Assembly (NCBI GenBank): GCA_020747065.1
Contig: JAGMVK010000014.1
Span: forward strand, 1,302,001 to 1,366,000
Reading direction: 5' to 3'
Length of the DNA: 64,000 bases
Source of the DNA: Cadophora sp. MPI-SDFR-AT-0126
Lineage: Eukaryota > Ascomycota > Leotiomycetes > Helotiales > Ploettnerulaceae
The position numbers were made by a program, and so were the translations under genes. Below the pieces are notes generated by a model. The model was given only the letters and a program-made list of their open reading frames with translations, was not told where the DNA came from and made no database searches. Positions 45,772-57,292 of the stretch are shown one piece after another (positions within the stretch are counted from its first letter, which is position 1; every line of letters begins with the position of its first letter).

Positions 45772-46274
45772 ATGGTTGCCATTCAACCCCTCGTCTCAAT
45801 GCTCGCATTGGCTTTCGCAGCCAGCGCCGCCCCGACGGTCGACATCGAAGCCCGTCAGGTCTCCGTTGCCGGCCTCAAATTCTTCAGTCGTACGAACCAC
45901 AACTGCGAGTCAGGCGGACCCATCGTTGAGAACTTCAACGTTTTCACGCCACCTGCCCCTGGCCAGCATGTCACTGGTGTTTGCTACGACGGGGGCTCAT
46001 ACGGATCACTGTTCATCGAAAACATCAACGCTCCTTGCAAGTGTGAGTAACCTTTCTCATCTAGATCAGACTTTTACAGAATCTATTTTTGCAACAGAAT
46101 ACTCAGTCCAAGCATTTTGTTTGTCAAGGTCTTTCGGAACAGAACTAAAATTACATCACAGTCGAGAAGCACATCAGCAACCAATGCGTTGACAACCCTA
46201 TTGAGACCATTGTTGTCGCTGGCTGTGACCATGTCGGCGCTCCTGTTGAAGGCTACTGGAGGATCGTCTGCTAG
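45772..46274 (+). CDS. Small secreted cysteine-rich protein, effector-like
   Basis: Two exons (45772-46042, 46162-46274) with GTGAGT donor and CACAG acceptor join in phase to 127 residues. A clear signal peptide (MVAIQPLVSMLALAFAASAA) is followed by a short pro-stretch ending in EARQ. The mature part of about 100 residues contains six cysteines in the contexts NHNCESG, GVCYDGG, APCKFE, NQCVDN, AGCDHV and the final C. That pattern would suit three disulphide bridges. The final residues are EGYWRIVC. I recognise no enzyme family. Size, signal and cysteines resemble fungal secreted effector or surface proteins, but function is unknown. It lies between a GPI-type protein gene and a sedolisin gene. 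Confidence 0.8.
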
Positions 46275-47151
46275 ATTTACTACAATTCAAGACCTGGAAG
46301 GACTAGAAAGGGACCGGCAACGGACAAAACTGGTATTTCTTTGCGAAAATGTATCTGTCGGATAGGATTGGGTTTGGGTTTGGGGGGGAAGAGGGGAGGG
46401 GGGTTAGAAGTGTGCCTTGCAACTTGGATAACTTAGTTGTTGCCATTCATTTGAAAGAAACCCATGGGCTTAGAATTCAACATTCGGTTGCCCCATTTGC
46501 CAATATTGAAAATTTTACAAGACATGAAAGATGGTGCGTTCGTATCAATGGTTAGGCTAGCCCATAAAATGGAGCCCCCACTCCCCGCTCTCGGTTATGA
46601 AGTAAATTCGGCTTTACTAGTCTGTACAAAATGCACAAAGCACATCACAAGATTAATCTGATGTAGCGGCAATCGCATCATTGCTGGAGAAGTACGATTC
46701 CATAATTTCATGAGGTCAAGGCCAATTCAAGTAGGTGCTCCCAAAAGCCTCTGCCGGACAGCCAGGGTAGAAAACGGAAGGAGGGATTGTGGTTCGCATG
46801 GTGGGCGATGCAGGCTAAACGACTTGCCTAATTGAGCCGTCTCAAACCTAGTATCCGCGCAGATCCCACGAAAATCGACCAATGCCGAGATCAGATCGCG
46901 TTACCTCGCCTTGATTCGATGGGAGATAAGCTTAATATAATTAAGCCTACGGGAAGGTACTCTCCAAGAGGCAGCTTGAAAGCTTGACGGAGCTTCCCCA
47001 CGGTTATCAATGCCGGAGACTAAGAATTAGAGGATCGCTGACAAGATTTGCAAATGGACTGCCCTCCTAGGGATATAAAGAGCCATGTACCCATCAAAAT
47101 GATACTCATCGCTCAACTTCCGTGAAGCGTTTGCCAAATCATTTATCCAAG
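46275..47151. other. Intergenic region
   Basis: 3' flank of the small protein gene and promoter of the sedolisin gene. A short palindrome CTTAATATAATTAAG lies near 46930. Confidence 0.4.
47074..47079 (+). promoter_or_regulatory. TATA element of the sedolisin gene
   Basis: TATAAA in the context GGATATAAAGAG, about 78 nt before the ATG at 47152. Confidence 0.45.
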
Positions 47152-49090
47152 ATGCGTTTCTCAAGACTCTTGGTCGCTACACTCGCGACTTCGGCATGGT
47201 CATCACCAACTGCCGAAACTACAGTTCGCAAAGATGATTTTACTTCGAGTGTTGTCGAGTCAATTCCAGCTCCCCCTGCAGGGTGGATCAGAGACGACGG
47301 AGACAAGCTTGATAGAGAGTCGCACATGATAAAGCTGCGCATTCATCTTTCGCATCAAGACATGGACAAATTCCACGATCTGGCGATGAAGGTAGAAATC
47401 ATCTGTACAGAAATGGAATCTGAACTAATGAATGTAGATTGCGACTCCAGGCCATGAGCTTTACGGAAGTCATCTATCCCAGCAAGTGATCGACGACATG
47501 ATCGCTCCCCGAGAGGACTCGAAAACGCTCGTAATGGATTGGCTTGAAACCAAGGGTCTGAGCAGCCATGCCTCCCTGTCACAGAGATCGGATGCAATCA
47601 TTGTAGATGCAAGTGTTGCACAGATTGAGACGCTTCTGAAAGCAAAGTACATGCCATTCAGTAAGCCACGATTTGAGCACTTTGGTATCACGTGCTAATG
47701 TCACCCAGTTGAGAAAGAAACCGGAGAGAGTGCTGTCAGGACACTAGAATACAGTCTCCCGGACATCCTAAAAGGGCACGTCAGCATGGTCCAACCTACA
47801 ACTTTCTTCGGCCTCCGAGCAATGCGATCTACCATCTCTGAGCATCACGCGCTCGACTCAGCCAGCTTCAAGGCCGAAGCCGTCCAAAGTGGAGAAGCTG
47901 TCCAGGCAGTAACTGGTTGCACTGGAAGTACGATTACTCCAAAGTGTCTCTCGAACCTTTACAGCTATGCGTCAGCTACTGCTTACAGCAACGGACTTAT
48001 GGGAATTGCAGGTTTCCTGAAGCAGTGGCCATTTAAGACCGACCTCACCACATTTATGAAGAGCTATGCCACTCAAGGCAATGCAGCTCAATCATTCACA
48101 TGTACGCTCATCAACGGAGGCACATGTCCTCAAACAGGAACCCCTGGGATCGAAGCCAATCTTGACGTTCAGTATGCTCGTGCAATTACCGAGTCGATCC
48201 CCAACGTCTATTACAGCGTCGGAGGATCCCCGCCATGGTTGGGTACAGGGACAAACACCAACGAGCCTTACCTCGAGTTCCTGAACTATCTGCTTGCCCT
48301 TGATGCTTCAGCACTTCCAAACACGATCTCCATCTCATACGGAGATGATGAAGAAACAGTACCTCTAGACTATGCCACCAATGTCTGCAATCTTTTCGCT
48401 CAGCTCGGTGCTCGTGGTGTCTCTGTTCTCGTGGCGTCTGGAGATTCAGGAGTGGGAACAACATGCAAGACTGGCTCAACAAAAACATTTACGACATCGT
48501 TCCCTGCTTCGTGTCCATGGGTGACCACCGTAGGAGGCACAACAGGAAACAGCCCCGAGGGAGCGTGGTCCGGATCCGGTGGTGGTTTCTCCAGTCGATT
48601 CGGCCAGCCAAGTTATCAAGCTGCTGCAGTAAACAACTGGCTGACTACAGACACCACTCACACTGCTGTCAACTCTTACTTCAACAAATCCGGTCGCGCT
48701 TACCCCGATATCGCAGCTCAATCCACAAACTTCGTCATCGTCGCTTCGGGGACTGCCGAAGCTGTCAGTGGAACGAGTTGTGCCTGCCCGACTTTCGCGA
48801 GCATCATCCAGCTTCTCAACAGTGACCGTCTCTTGGCTGGAAAGAAGCCCCTGGGCTTCCTGAACCCTTGGCTATACAACAATGCGACAGCTGGGTTAAC
48901 GGATATCAAGACAGGGAAGAACACGGGCTGTAGTGGGGTAATAAGTGGTGCTGGGTTTTCTGCTGTTGCTGTAAGTGTGAAAATTTATAGACATTCGTGC
49001 TTTACTGACTTAATTTAGGGGTGGGATCCTGCCACGGGTCTTGGAACTCCGATTTACACTTCGCTTTTGGCTATTTCCAAAACAACTTAA
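47152..49090 (+). CDS. Secreted serine-carboxyl peptidase, sedolisin / tripeptidyl-peptidase (S53)
   Basis: Four exons (47152-47391, 47438-47660, 47709-48970, 49019-49090) join in phase to 598 residues. The start at 47152 gives a signal peptide MRFSRLLVATLATSAWS. The ATG at 47122 would put charged residues before it. The propeptide (pro-kumamolisin type) contains LRIHLSHQDMDKFHDLAMK and ATPGHELYGSHLSQQVIDDM. Catalytic Glu and Asp are in GIEANLDVQYA (about 303 and 307), the oxyanion Asp in ASGDSGVG, and the Ser in SGTSCACPTFAS (about 511). The C-terminal calcium-site region GWDPATGLGTP is on the last exon. Family members release tripeptides or cut proteins at acid pH outside the cell, so it may act together with the G1 peptidase 8 kb away. 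Confidence 0.95.
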
Positions 49091-49702
49091 GATTTTGAAG
49101 AGTAAGAAGCCTCTTTGATGGCTTGCCGTTCAGGATGCGGCCTGCATGGACTTTCGGGGTGGCGTATGCGCATATCTTCCAACTAGTGTGGATCTGTGCA
49201 TGTTACTCTCAATAAAGGACCTGAAGGTGAATATATTGAAGTGAACGAGCAAGAACTTTCTCATCTTCAGGCACAATTACAGGTCATTTCATATCTGCCC
49301 CGACAGCTGATGACTCCAATTGCATGCCATCATGAATTCGGAAGTGAGAAGGCCAGATAACATGATTACACGCTAGTGGCCATTATCACCTCCAACTGTA
49401 GCTTAGATTTCCAGAAATAACACACTCTCTTCGTCCTCCCCTGGACTACGAATTCACCCTCTTTTCTCCAGGTTTGCCTTTGGCGAAAGAAAACATCACG
49501 TGAAGTGCAGGAATGCCTGATGGGATGCTTTTGCAAACCTCTTCAATCCTCCCCAGATAACATTCACCTAGGACAGGTGGTGCGGGTTTGCCAACACACG
49601 TTGATACAATGATCGAAAACGCGGTTCGCTAAAGAGTGAGCCCGACATCAACAAATACAAGTATGAGGCCCCCAAAAATTTAGTCCTTTACTCTCCCTAA
49701 TA
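49091..49702. other. Intergenic region between convergent genes
   Basis: The sedolisin (plus) and the lipase (minus) converge here. Only 3' UTR-type sequence is expected and nothing else is seen. Confidence 0.45.
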
Positions 49703-51203
49703 TTAAGCACCAACAGGAACATCCTTCTGAGCATAAGCCTTAATTGGAGGCTCCTCGATTACTTTGTTCGGATAAGCAGCAATCTGAAAAGCAGCAATAG
49801 GAATCAATGCTTCAGTAGCCAGTACATCAGCCAAGCTCAAACGTGGGTCTGCAATCTGTTGGCAAGCAGTCGCCAGATCAATACGTGATAGATCAGCGGG
49901 TCCGTCATGAGTAAGAGCATCTATCGCAGCGGCGATAGCCAAAGAATTGTACAGAACGCCTTCGTGGGCGTAGAGTGTTCCGGCTGGCTGCAACAGGGTG
50001 CATGTAGATTGAAGCTCGATATTCGTTGCACCAACTCCACGAGCATCCTGGACGAAAGCCGAAGCATCAGTCCCGGCTTGAGGCTGGACAATCTCATCGA
50101 AGATGCTGTATATCGATGTGGTTGAAACGTATGCAGAAGCGCCGCCTCCGTTGCGAAGCGTCGATATGAATTTGCTATTGTATTGCTGTTGGATGATGGC
50201 TGGTGCGGCGGGAATTCTGGGAAATTCTGGGGAGAGGAGATATGCTAGCACGGTTCCATGACGATCGCCACTGATGCTGACGAGATCTGAGGTGATTCCC
50301 ACTGTGCTTGGCCAGTATTGATGCGCCCACTGTTTACTACTTTAGAGTGGTCATATATTAAGACGTGAAGACTTACGACTGTATCAACTGATCCGGCCGA
50401 CCAAGTGATCACAGAGACGTTCTGGTGTCCAGAAATCGCTGAAATATAATTTATTGCGTATGCCACGAACTCTGAGTTGATCTGAATGTCGTCAAGCTGA
50501 TTGTTTGGTATGTTCAAGTAGACCGGGTCGGCATAAGTCGAGCCCTTGAACACCTTTCCCAAGTTTGGAAGAAAGTTACTGCCTCCTGTCGAAGCTGTTC
50601 CTGGAACAAATATACATGGACGGACTTTTCCGTAAGCAAACTCTGGTGGAATGTAGATGGCGCTTCTCAGGACCCTTTCACTTTGGCTGTATGGAGCATC
50701 ATTGGCAGCTTTTCTTGGGTAGACGGGAGGGATTGCCGGCCTGAAATTGATGTTGTTGGGCGAGTTGGTGATGGGAGTGTTGGCGATCACAACGTTGATG
50801 AGCCCTTGGGGTGCGAGTCCATTTAGGACAAGTGTCGCAGCACTTTCAAGAAAAGCTACCAAGAGTAAGCTTTGATGTAGATTGATCACCGATAGGCTCA
50901 CTGACCTGTGGGATGTGCTTTGTATACACTCGCCACCGATGAGATCTCGTCAGCGATTGCTGTGGGATTTGGAGCAGGAACGATTGCGCTGAGAATATCT
51001 GCCACAGCAGAGGCTCCCAGGGCGAGGTCCGTTGCGTCTCCCTGCAGCCCAGAAAGAACACTGCTCAGCTCCGCAGATCCAATAATCTTTGCTGGGATTG
51101 CTTGGCTTGTTGCATCGGACCGTTTGACATTTTCTTGAACTGCTGGTGATGGTAAGGCAAGCCCAAGATTGCAAAGGCATGGAAGGTAAAGAAGTCTAAA
51201 CAT
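49703..51203 (-). CDS. Secreted lipase related to Candida antarctica lipase B
   Basis: Three exons (50906-51203, 50377-50855, 49703-50329) join in phase to 467 residues. An alternative ATG at 51209 adds two residues. A signal peptide (MFRLLYLPCLCNLGLALP) leads to a propeptide of about 90 residues, rich in Ala and Ser. The CALB-like alpha/beta hydrolase domain shows VYLNIPNNQLDDIQINSEFV and the nucleophile elbow VITWSAGSVDTV (Ser about 252). The Asp is in FDEIVQPQ (about 337) and the His in YAHEGV (about 380), equivalent to the CALB triad. FVPGTASTGGSNF carries the oxyanion region. The elbow reads TWSAG instead of the TWSQG of CALB. It is likely an extracellular triglyceride or ester hydrolase and stands convergent to the sedolisin. 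Confidence 0.9.
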
Positions 51204-51266
51204 TGTCAAAGTCTTTCAAATTGTATAGTCAAGGTAGTTACTGATGTAAGATGGCATTCACTCAGG

Positions 51267-51272
51267 TATATA
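51267..51272 (-). promoter_or_regulatory. TATA element of the lipase gene
   Basis: TATATA in the context GGGATATATACC on the minus strand, about 65 nt upstream of the predicted start. Confidence 0.35.
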
Positions 51273-52232
51273 TCCCTGGAAATATACTACTGAAATAAGA
51301 TTGGGCGGCTTTTTGACCTCGACTGCAGATCTTGCTGAATCTAGCAACACACCAATAATTCTAGACTAGAAGAGAATATTAGTTGGTAGGCTCTGGGGCT
51401 AAGATCATCATTTGTGTCTTGCCGAGTTTTTTAAAGCATATTAAAGGTTATGGAAACAAAATATAGAATTCTTCGAGCACTCCTTATGATTTGCAGTCTT
51501 TTCCGTTCGCTCTCCTGCCCGCGACAAAGACAACGATTTGGACGCCTCGCGCTTGATGTTATAGAATTTTTTTTCTTTCTATTTTTCGATAAGAATTAAC
51601 TGGTATGTATGAATTAATCACAGAGGAGAATTTCCTCCACAGACAGTGCTCTAAAAGCTTTTGATTGGAAACTGCGTAAATGCCGACTGGAGTAGTGGCC
51701 AACGGCACTCAGCTACCCCGCAAATCACTAACATTAAGCCTCGGCATGGGGGATTGCATGAGCCCCCGCAATTTACAAGTATCCAGAGGATTAAATTGGC
51801 CACTACTGAAATATCTTCCTCAATATACCTTGAAAGTCAATTTAGTAGCGCAGTAGCAAATGCTCGGGTTCAGGTGAGCTGACGAGATGGAGGTTAAGCG
51901 AGATTCATGAACAAGCTCTGCCTCGACTCCAGCAGCATGCTGAACTCCGTACTCGTGGAGTTGAATTGAACGGGATATCTTGGGGCTTGGTCGAAGATGG
52001 TTGAGCTAGAAACTCACATATGATGGCGATGAAAATAGTAATGACAAGATAGAGCGTTCAATTAAGCCCGCTCGGCGGTTATTAGCACAGATGAGCAATT
52101 CGCCAAATTCTGTCGTACAGATGAACCCCTGAAATGTCTGGATCCTGAGTCGAACAGTGCCATGAAGAGTAGCTATCTGGTATCTCGTATTCCCAGTTAC
52201 CTTTCTATCCAGTACAATACTGGTGGAATTAG

Positions 52233-52442
52233 ATTGCCGATGAGTATATGCGATTATTGAATAAAGGCGACGGTGATGAGAAAGTCTCCGAGTCTATTCT
52301 AGACATCAGTGAACAGAATGCCATCAAGCAAGTCCGCTGGGATCAAGAAGAGTTCCGGAAAAGGGGAGGCATGTATGACTGGACAACGTCGGAGACCACG
52401 GGAAGCCGGGGCGAGGGGACCATGCATAAGAATTTGCAATAG
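52233..52442 (+). pseudogene. Orphan exon-like fragment, unknown family
   Basis: After a TTAG acceptor-like border, an open frame reads as a plausible protein segment: IADEYMRLLNKGDGDEKVSE, then ILDISEQNAIKQVRWDQEEF and RKRGGMYDW. It ends in stop TAG at 52440-52442. No upstream exon with matching quality and no start in a normal context were found. The charged amphipathic composition looks like a real gene piece, so this may be the remains of a lost gene. The family is not recognised. Confidence 0.25.
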
Positions 52443-53457
52443 CGAGCTTACTGAGTCACGTTCCAGTGAAGCCTACTTCACAATAAGTCAAAGAACAAAA
52501 GACTTCACCGCCGGGAGTCTGGACCGCCAAGAACGAAATTGTCGATGGGGTTTTCGTTTAGTATCGTCGAGAAATGAAATTGCATTGATGGCGTGGTCCG
52601 CGTCACGTTTCTGTACGTCTCCAGTGAGAGCCAGGAAACTGCCCGCCTTGCATTTGCTAATGTCCTCCTCTTTCCTCCTTGATGGTCTCGTGTTATATTG
52701 TCGTTTTGGTTATTTCATAGAACGTCTATCACAATTTTCAAGGTTCATTCGAGAGTCTCGGAGCTCTCAGAAATGCTCTCACACTTGGCACTGAGTCCCA
52801 CCGACGGAGATCCAGTAAGACGGTAGAGATGCCAGGCCCCAGTTACAACGTTAAGCCTAGAAGCGGGGATTCAAATTGGGGTTGACATAAATGAGTTCGA
52901 ATTCGACTTCATCGGATACCAGAGGAAGTAGCTTGAAGAAACCGAATTCCTGTTTCGAGATGTCCAAAGGGGAGAGGATAGTCTCCGGCGTGTTCGTCAT
53001 GTTTGTCTGAATTTGGAGACGCCAGATTTAGAGTTGTCAGCTCGGGTTAAAGCTTGCCTCAAAATAGATTCTTGCATGTGTCACGTGGATTACCTCCACT
53101 GTTATCATTCGCTTGCAACCTCGAATCCATCCCGAACTACAAAAGTACCGGAGAAGGCCTTAACTTTAATAAGACGGTAGGATTAGACCTCGTCCTGCCT
53201 TCAGTACACGTGTGAATCCACCAAGCAACTACAGCGTCCTCTTGTCTCCATTGAGAAAGTCAGAAGATCTTGACTCTATCAAGCCTAGTTGTGCGACGGA
53301 CGGGAGGATCATCATGCAGAAGAGGAAGGTCCCATGTCCAAATCTGCGTAACACCTATTCTCGGCATCAAGTTAAGCATAACTTAAGTACCGCCGACTTC
53401 TTTGAAATATGAACTCAAGACAACTTCAACTAGAACTTTTGGCAGCAATAATCAACC

Positions 53458-54624
53458 ATGAGATTCAACATTGAGTCTTCCTTCATTCTGCTTTCTGGCG
53501 GTGTCTTGGCGGCAAGTTTGGAAATTCGCCAAACAACATCATGCACAACACCAAACGGTGCAGGATACTGTGATAACACAGCCAACGGCTGCACCAGAGG
53601 CACATTTTATGCAGGCTTCTGCCCAGGTGCATCCAATATCCAATGTTGCGTTGTTCCTTGTTCAACCCCAAGCGGATCGGGCCATTGTCAATACACTACC
53701 AGCACTTGCTCGGGCTCGTTCATCTCAGGATATTGCCCAGGGGCCTCGAACTATCAGGTACTGTTGCAAAACCAATTTCCTAATTACTAAACATTTCTGA
53801 CAATATAGTGTTGTGTTGGATCATCTTCAGCATCGGGACTGCCAGGCATAGATCTTTCAGGAACTCCTTCTGCATCATTCTGGACCTGCGCTGCCTCGAA
53901 TTACAAAGTCGTCGCTTTACGAGGATATCAACAAGCATGTGGATCAGTAAGTTGTACCACATTCTCAACATTCGCTGTCATTCTGACACATCTCAGGGCG
54001 GCCAAGTTGCGTCAAACTTTGTAGCCAATTACAGAGCAGCCAAAAGTGCTGGAGTCGCCAGGATCGATGCATACATGTTCCCATGCACCGGGACGCAACC
54101 AACTGGCGTGGCATGCAAGAGTCCTGCAACTCAGCTCTCTGAGTTCCTAAATGCCATCGACAGTAACGGCATGACACTTGGGACTCTCTGGTTCGATATC
54201 GAGCCCACTTCTGGCACCTGCAATGCTTGGAACCTTGGAGCAACACAGAACACAGCACTCGCGCGGCAATGGGTTTCGTTGCTCCAAGGAAGTGGTCGTA
54301 AATGGGGTATTTACGCGAATGGGTAAATCGACAAATTCAATGAGAACGCGAATGCTGCTGACAAGTCAAAGTAATCAATGGTCTGGGATGTTCGGCTCGA
54401 GAAGTACAGATGTTGGCTCGCAGCTTCCTCTATGGGCCGTCCAATTCGACAGAACGCCGGGCGTCAATACTGTCAATACCTTCATGGGCGGTTGGACATC
54501 TGCGGTTGCAAAGCAATATGTTCTTGGTATGTTGGTGCAGGACAGAGTCGCGAGCCCTTGGCTAACACTGACAGACACCACTGCATGCGGATTCAGTGTA
54601 GATCTTGACTCGTTTCTACCATGA
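53458..54624 (+). CDS. Secreted GH25 lysozyme-like muramidase with two N-terminal cysteine modules
   Basis: Five exons (53458-53757, 53809-53946, 53997-54322, 54372-54526, 54575-54624) join in phase to 322 residues. A signal peptide (MRFNIESSFILLSGGVLAAS) precedes two cysteine-rich repeats of about 40 residues, each with a GxGxC start and ending GYCPGASN or GFCPGASN followed by QCC. The GH25 domain begins GLPGIDLSGTPSASFW (Asp about 115). It contains ARIDAYMFPC and the catalytic pair in LGTLWFDIEPTSG (Asp about 213, Glu about 215), then LPLWAVQFD. The protein is probably exported and cleaves bacterial peptidoglycan, which would serve competition or feeding. Intron borders are regular except an AAAG acceptor before exon 4. 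It closes the run of secreted-protein genes. Confidence 0.92.
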
Positions 54625-55713
54625 GCAAGATCCGAGATCTTGATAGCGCAGTAACGAATCAAATTAGGATCCAAAAAAAAAAAACCGTGGCTTGAGGATC
54701 CCGTTCTCGGTTGTGTTGGTACTTCATCTCTCGGTCTTCCGATTCGATTGCTGCAGTGCGCTTGACTGTGATGGAACTTGACAGGTTTTGTTATGAAGCG
54801 GAACTAAATGCAGTATCGGCAATACTTCAGTCATTCTTCCATTTGGAAACCGTGCCGTGTTATCGTCAAGTCTTGTTCTCACATACAACAATGCCCGAAT
54901 CTGGGCACGCAATCGTGTCGTGCAGTATTCGAGATTAGAGTTGTAGTCAACCCGGTTCTCGGTGCTACCGAAACAGAGCTTGAATTCAGCCATTGTTCGT
55001 GCAGTACTCCATTCGGTGTTAAGTCTTTTCGGTTATGATAGTTGTGATAAGGTAAGCTGTAGTGGGACATTGGCGGGTTCATGGCTATTGTTGGCTGCCC
55101 AAGTCTACTGGCTGCATTGCTTTCCAACCCTGATTCCCATTACGCCTCAGAGTCACATTCGGATGCCATCTCTCTCGGTGTGTCCAAGTTCTGCCCTCAA
55201 TATGTTGCATCATGTGACCTCACTCCAACGTGAAGGATCCCTCCACTCTGCAAGCCAATGCAAAGGAATCTCTAGCAGCCAATCTCAATTTGAAGCACCG
55301 GCAGTTGTCGAAAAATTCGAAGTTGCTGTCCTGATGATATTTTTCCCCGATTCGCTACCAGCCGTGTTCCAGGGCTTGATTGACTTCATCCGGCCTTTGT
55401 ACGACATTGGGCAGTGATTTTGGGATGCCGGATTGCAATCCCAGATATTCGGTGGTGACAACCGGGCGACAGGAGTTCGTATCATTCTCTGGAATCCTTA
55501 GGTTCCGAACTTTAATGTAGCAAGAAGGTATGAAAGAGTAAGTTAATGAAGCAACATACAGTGAGTGGAAGTGTGACTCTTGAAATATTTGCTCCTCTTA
55601 CTGATACTCAGATACAACTTAAAAAATTGATCATCATGTAGACCCAGCCCAGACAGATGAACGGAAGTGAGCATCTAAACGAAAGCAGTATGACGCAAGA
55701 TACACTGGCATAA
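54625..55713. other. Intergenic region
   Basis: A run of 12 A residues lies at about 54674, 50 bases after the lysozyme stop. ORFs at 54711-54938 and 54962-55417 (151 codons) have no recognised domain. Nothing else is seen. Confidence 0.35.
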
Positions 55714-56430
55714 TTATATTCCACCCTTGAGGCTCACCTTGGTAGCGAGAGCTGTGACTGGCGTAAGCAAAAACATCAACGGGAGTTTCTCCCATCCAAT
55801 GAAAACTCGACACTTCTCAAGCCAGTCTCCGTCATCTTCGACCATTTCCATATCGAAGTGAAGAATCAAGCTCGCCAGAAGAAGTCGTAACTCCGCATAA
55901 GCAAGACTTTGGCGTCAGCAGTAGTATTCATGAAGGCGACATCTGACTTACTTCTTCTCGAAGCACGATCGGTGTCCTTGCCCGAACGGCTGTGAAGCCT
56001 TCAATCTGCTGTCGCTGGCCACTTTCTCGTCCGTCCATCGCTCTGGATCAAACTTGTATGGGTCCGGAAAGTTTTTGGCTGGGAACGAAATAGCAAGAGC
56101 CGCAATGCTGACATGCGTCTTTCCTGGTCAGCTCCATTCACTTGTTTGAGGATGTCGCTTTCACTTATCCCTTCTGGAAGAAAATTTCCTATTATGAACT
56201 CGCCACCTTCCGGAATGATGCGTGGGAAGATATCGGCCGTCGGTGGAAACATTCGAAGTCTTCCTCGGATCACAAGATTGAGATGAACCAACTTGGCGAG
56301 TTCTTGCCGGTGTCATCTCTTCGCGAGAGGAGATGCTGCTCCGAATTTCCGTCTTCAACGTTCATAGACATCAGAATTTTTGGCGAGATACCACGGGCTG
56401 TCCGAACAAGCTGCATATGACAAAGTACAA
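55714..56430 (-). pseudogene. Cytochrome P450 remnant (C-terminal third, several frameshifts)
   Basis: On the minus strand, pieces of a fungal P450 follow one another in different frames. PWYLAKNSDVYER (I-helix end and J region) and TEIRSSISSREEMTP come first, then LRMFPPTADIFPRIIPEGGE (K-helix and beta-1 region), FPDPYKFDPERW, and the haem-binding block FGQGHRSCFE. After an intact-looking GTAAGT intron comes LAYAELRLLLASLI then WEKLPLM, with the stop at 55714. At least three frame changes are needed, near 56385, 56330 and 56110. The haem motif also has Phe where most P450s have Gly after the Cys. No N-terminal half was found upstream. It is dead as it stands. The neighbouring 2OG oxygenase suggests a former metabolic cluster. 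Confidence 0.75.
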
Positions 56431-57292
56431 GGTATGCTTCGGGAGCGGTATCGAGAAGTAAGTGATGACCTGGTTAGATCGTTCTCTCATCCTCCACCGC
56501 CTTTCTCTACATATCCTCGATGTCCGGACATGATTTCGGACCTACATTCTGACTTTTGTTCATCCAGTGGTATCTTGCTCTTGCAGAGCTCCCAATTTGG
56601 GGTGAAAGCATTGACAAACAAGTCCACCGGTACATCAAAGGCATTCAGGACGTTGCATCGGCAAATGCTCATTGAAGGTGAAGTTTTCTCATCATACAAT
56701 TCGAGCTCTATTGACACCGGCAGCTTTCGAACAGAAAGATACTTAGGCAAAGATCGCAATGTAATTCGCCGGACTAGAGTCCTCGCCACAGGACAGATCG
56801 ACTGGCTGCCACCTATCATGCTTGCCGACACTCATAGTCTCGTCAATGAGGTCGCACACGCAGCGGCGGTTGACTCCTCCAAAGAACCAACTCTGACTGT
56901 TGAGTGCACTGTAGAGGCTATCAAGGTTCAATATAATGGTGGAGGGGTCTGGATGGCGAAGGAGCGCGCTGATTTTGGCTGAGCATGTTGGACTTTGCTG
57001 ATTGCAACCTCAAGCTTGCTGAGCATTGCGATAGTCTGCTTTGAATTTACTTAAAAATATCCGCCGCTTTTGAAACACACTCTTCGGTCCTGCCAGTGCC
57101 TCAACTTGTCGAGGCTGTTTATTAGTGAAAGTGAAGTTCAGCCTCTGCCGAACCGGATGCCCAAAAGTACCCCGCATTTGCCTAGGCTTCCCTTCTTACC
57201 GAGATCTGGGGATTGAGTGGGGTACTAATGACTTCAACACCCCATCTTCGACATCCTTTCTCAAAGGTAATCTTATATTCTGTATCATCAAA
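56431..57292. other. Intergenic region
   Basis: Overlapping ORFs on both strands (plus 56380-56982, minus 56487-56831) lack recognisable motifs. Part of this may be unrecognisable P450 sequence. The 3' part is the promoter and leader of the 2OG oxygenase. Confidence 0.35.

Larger units (their letters stand above)
51204..53457. other. Intergenic region between divergent lipase and lysozyme genes
   Basis: About 2.2 kb without a complete gene. Aside from an orphan exon-like segment at 52233-52442, it contains AT-rich and T-tract sequence near 51540-51600. The probable lysozyme promoter lies before 53458. Confidence 0.4.

Noticed and set aside
54668..54690. A12 tract after the lysozyme gene as a sign of retroposition
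   Set aside because: The gene retains four introns, so it is not a processed retrocopy. A simple homopolymer is enough.
54962..55417. 151-codon plus-strand ORF
   Set aside because: No recognisable domain, no plausible signal peptide or splice context, and no neighbour supporting it.
56380..56982. 200-codon plus-strand ORF and the 114-codon minus ORF within it
   Set aside because: The start overlaps the P450 remnant in antisense and neither translation shows family motifs. It is probably chance or degraded sequence.
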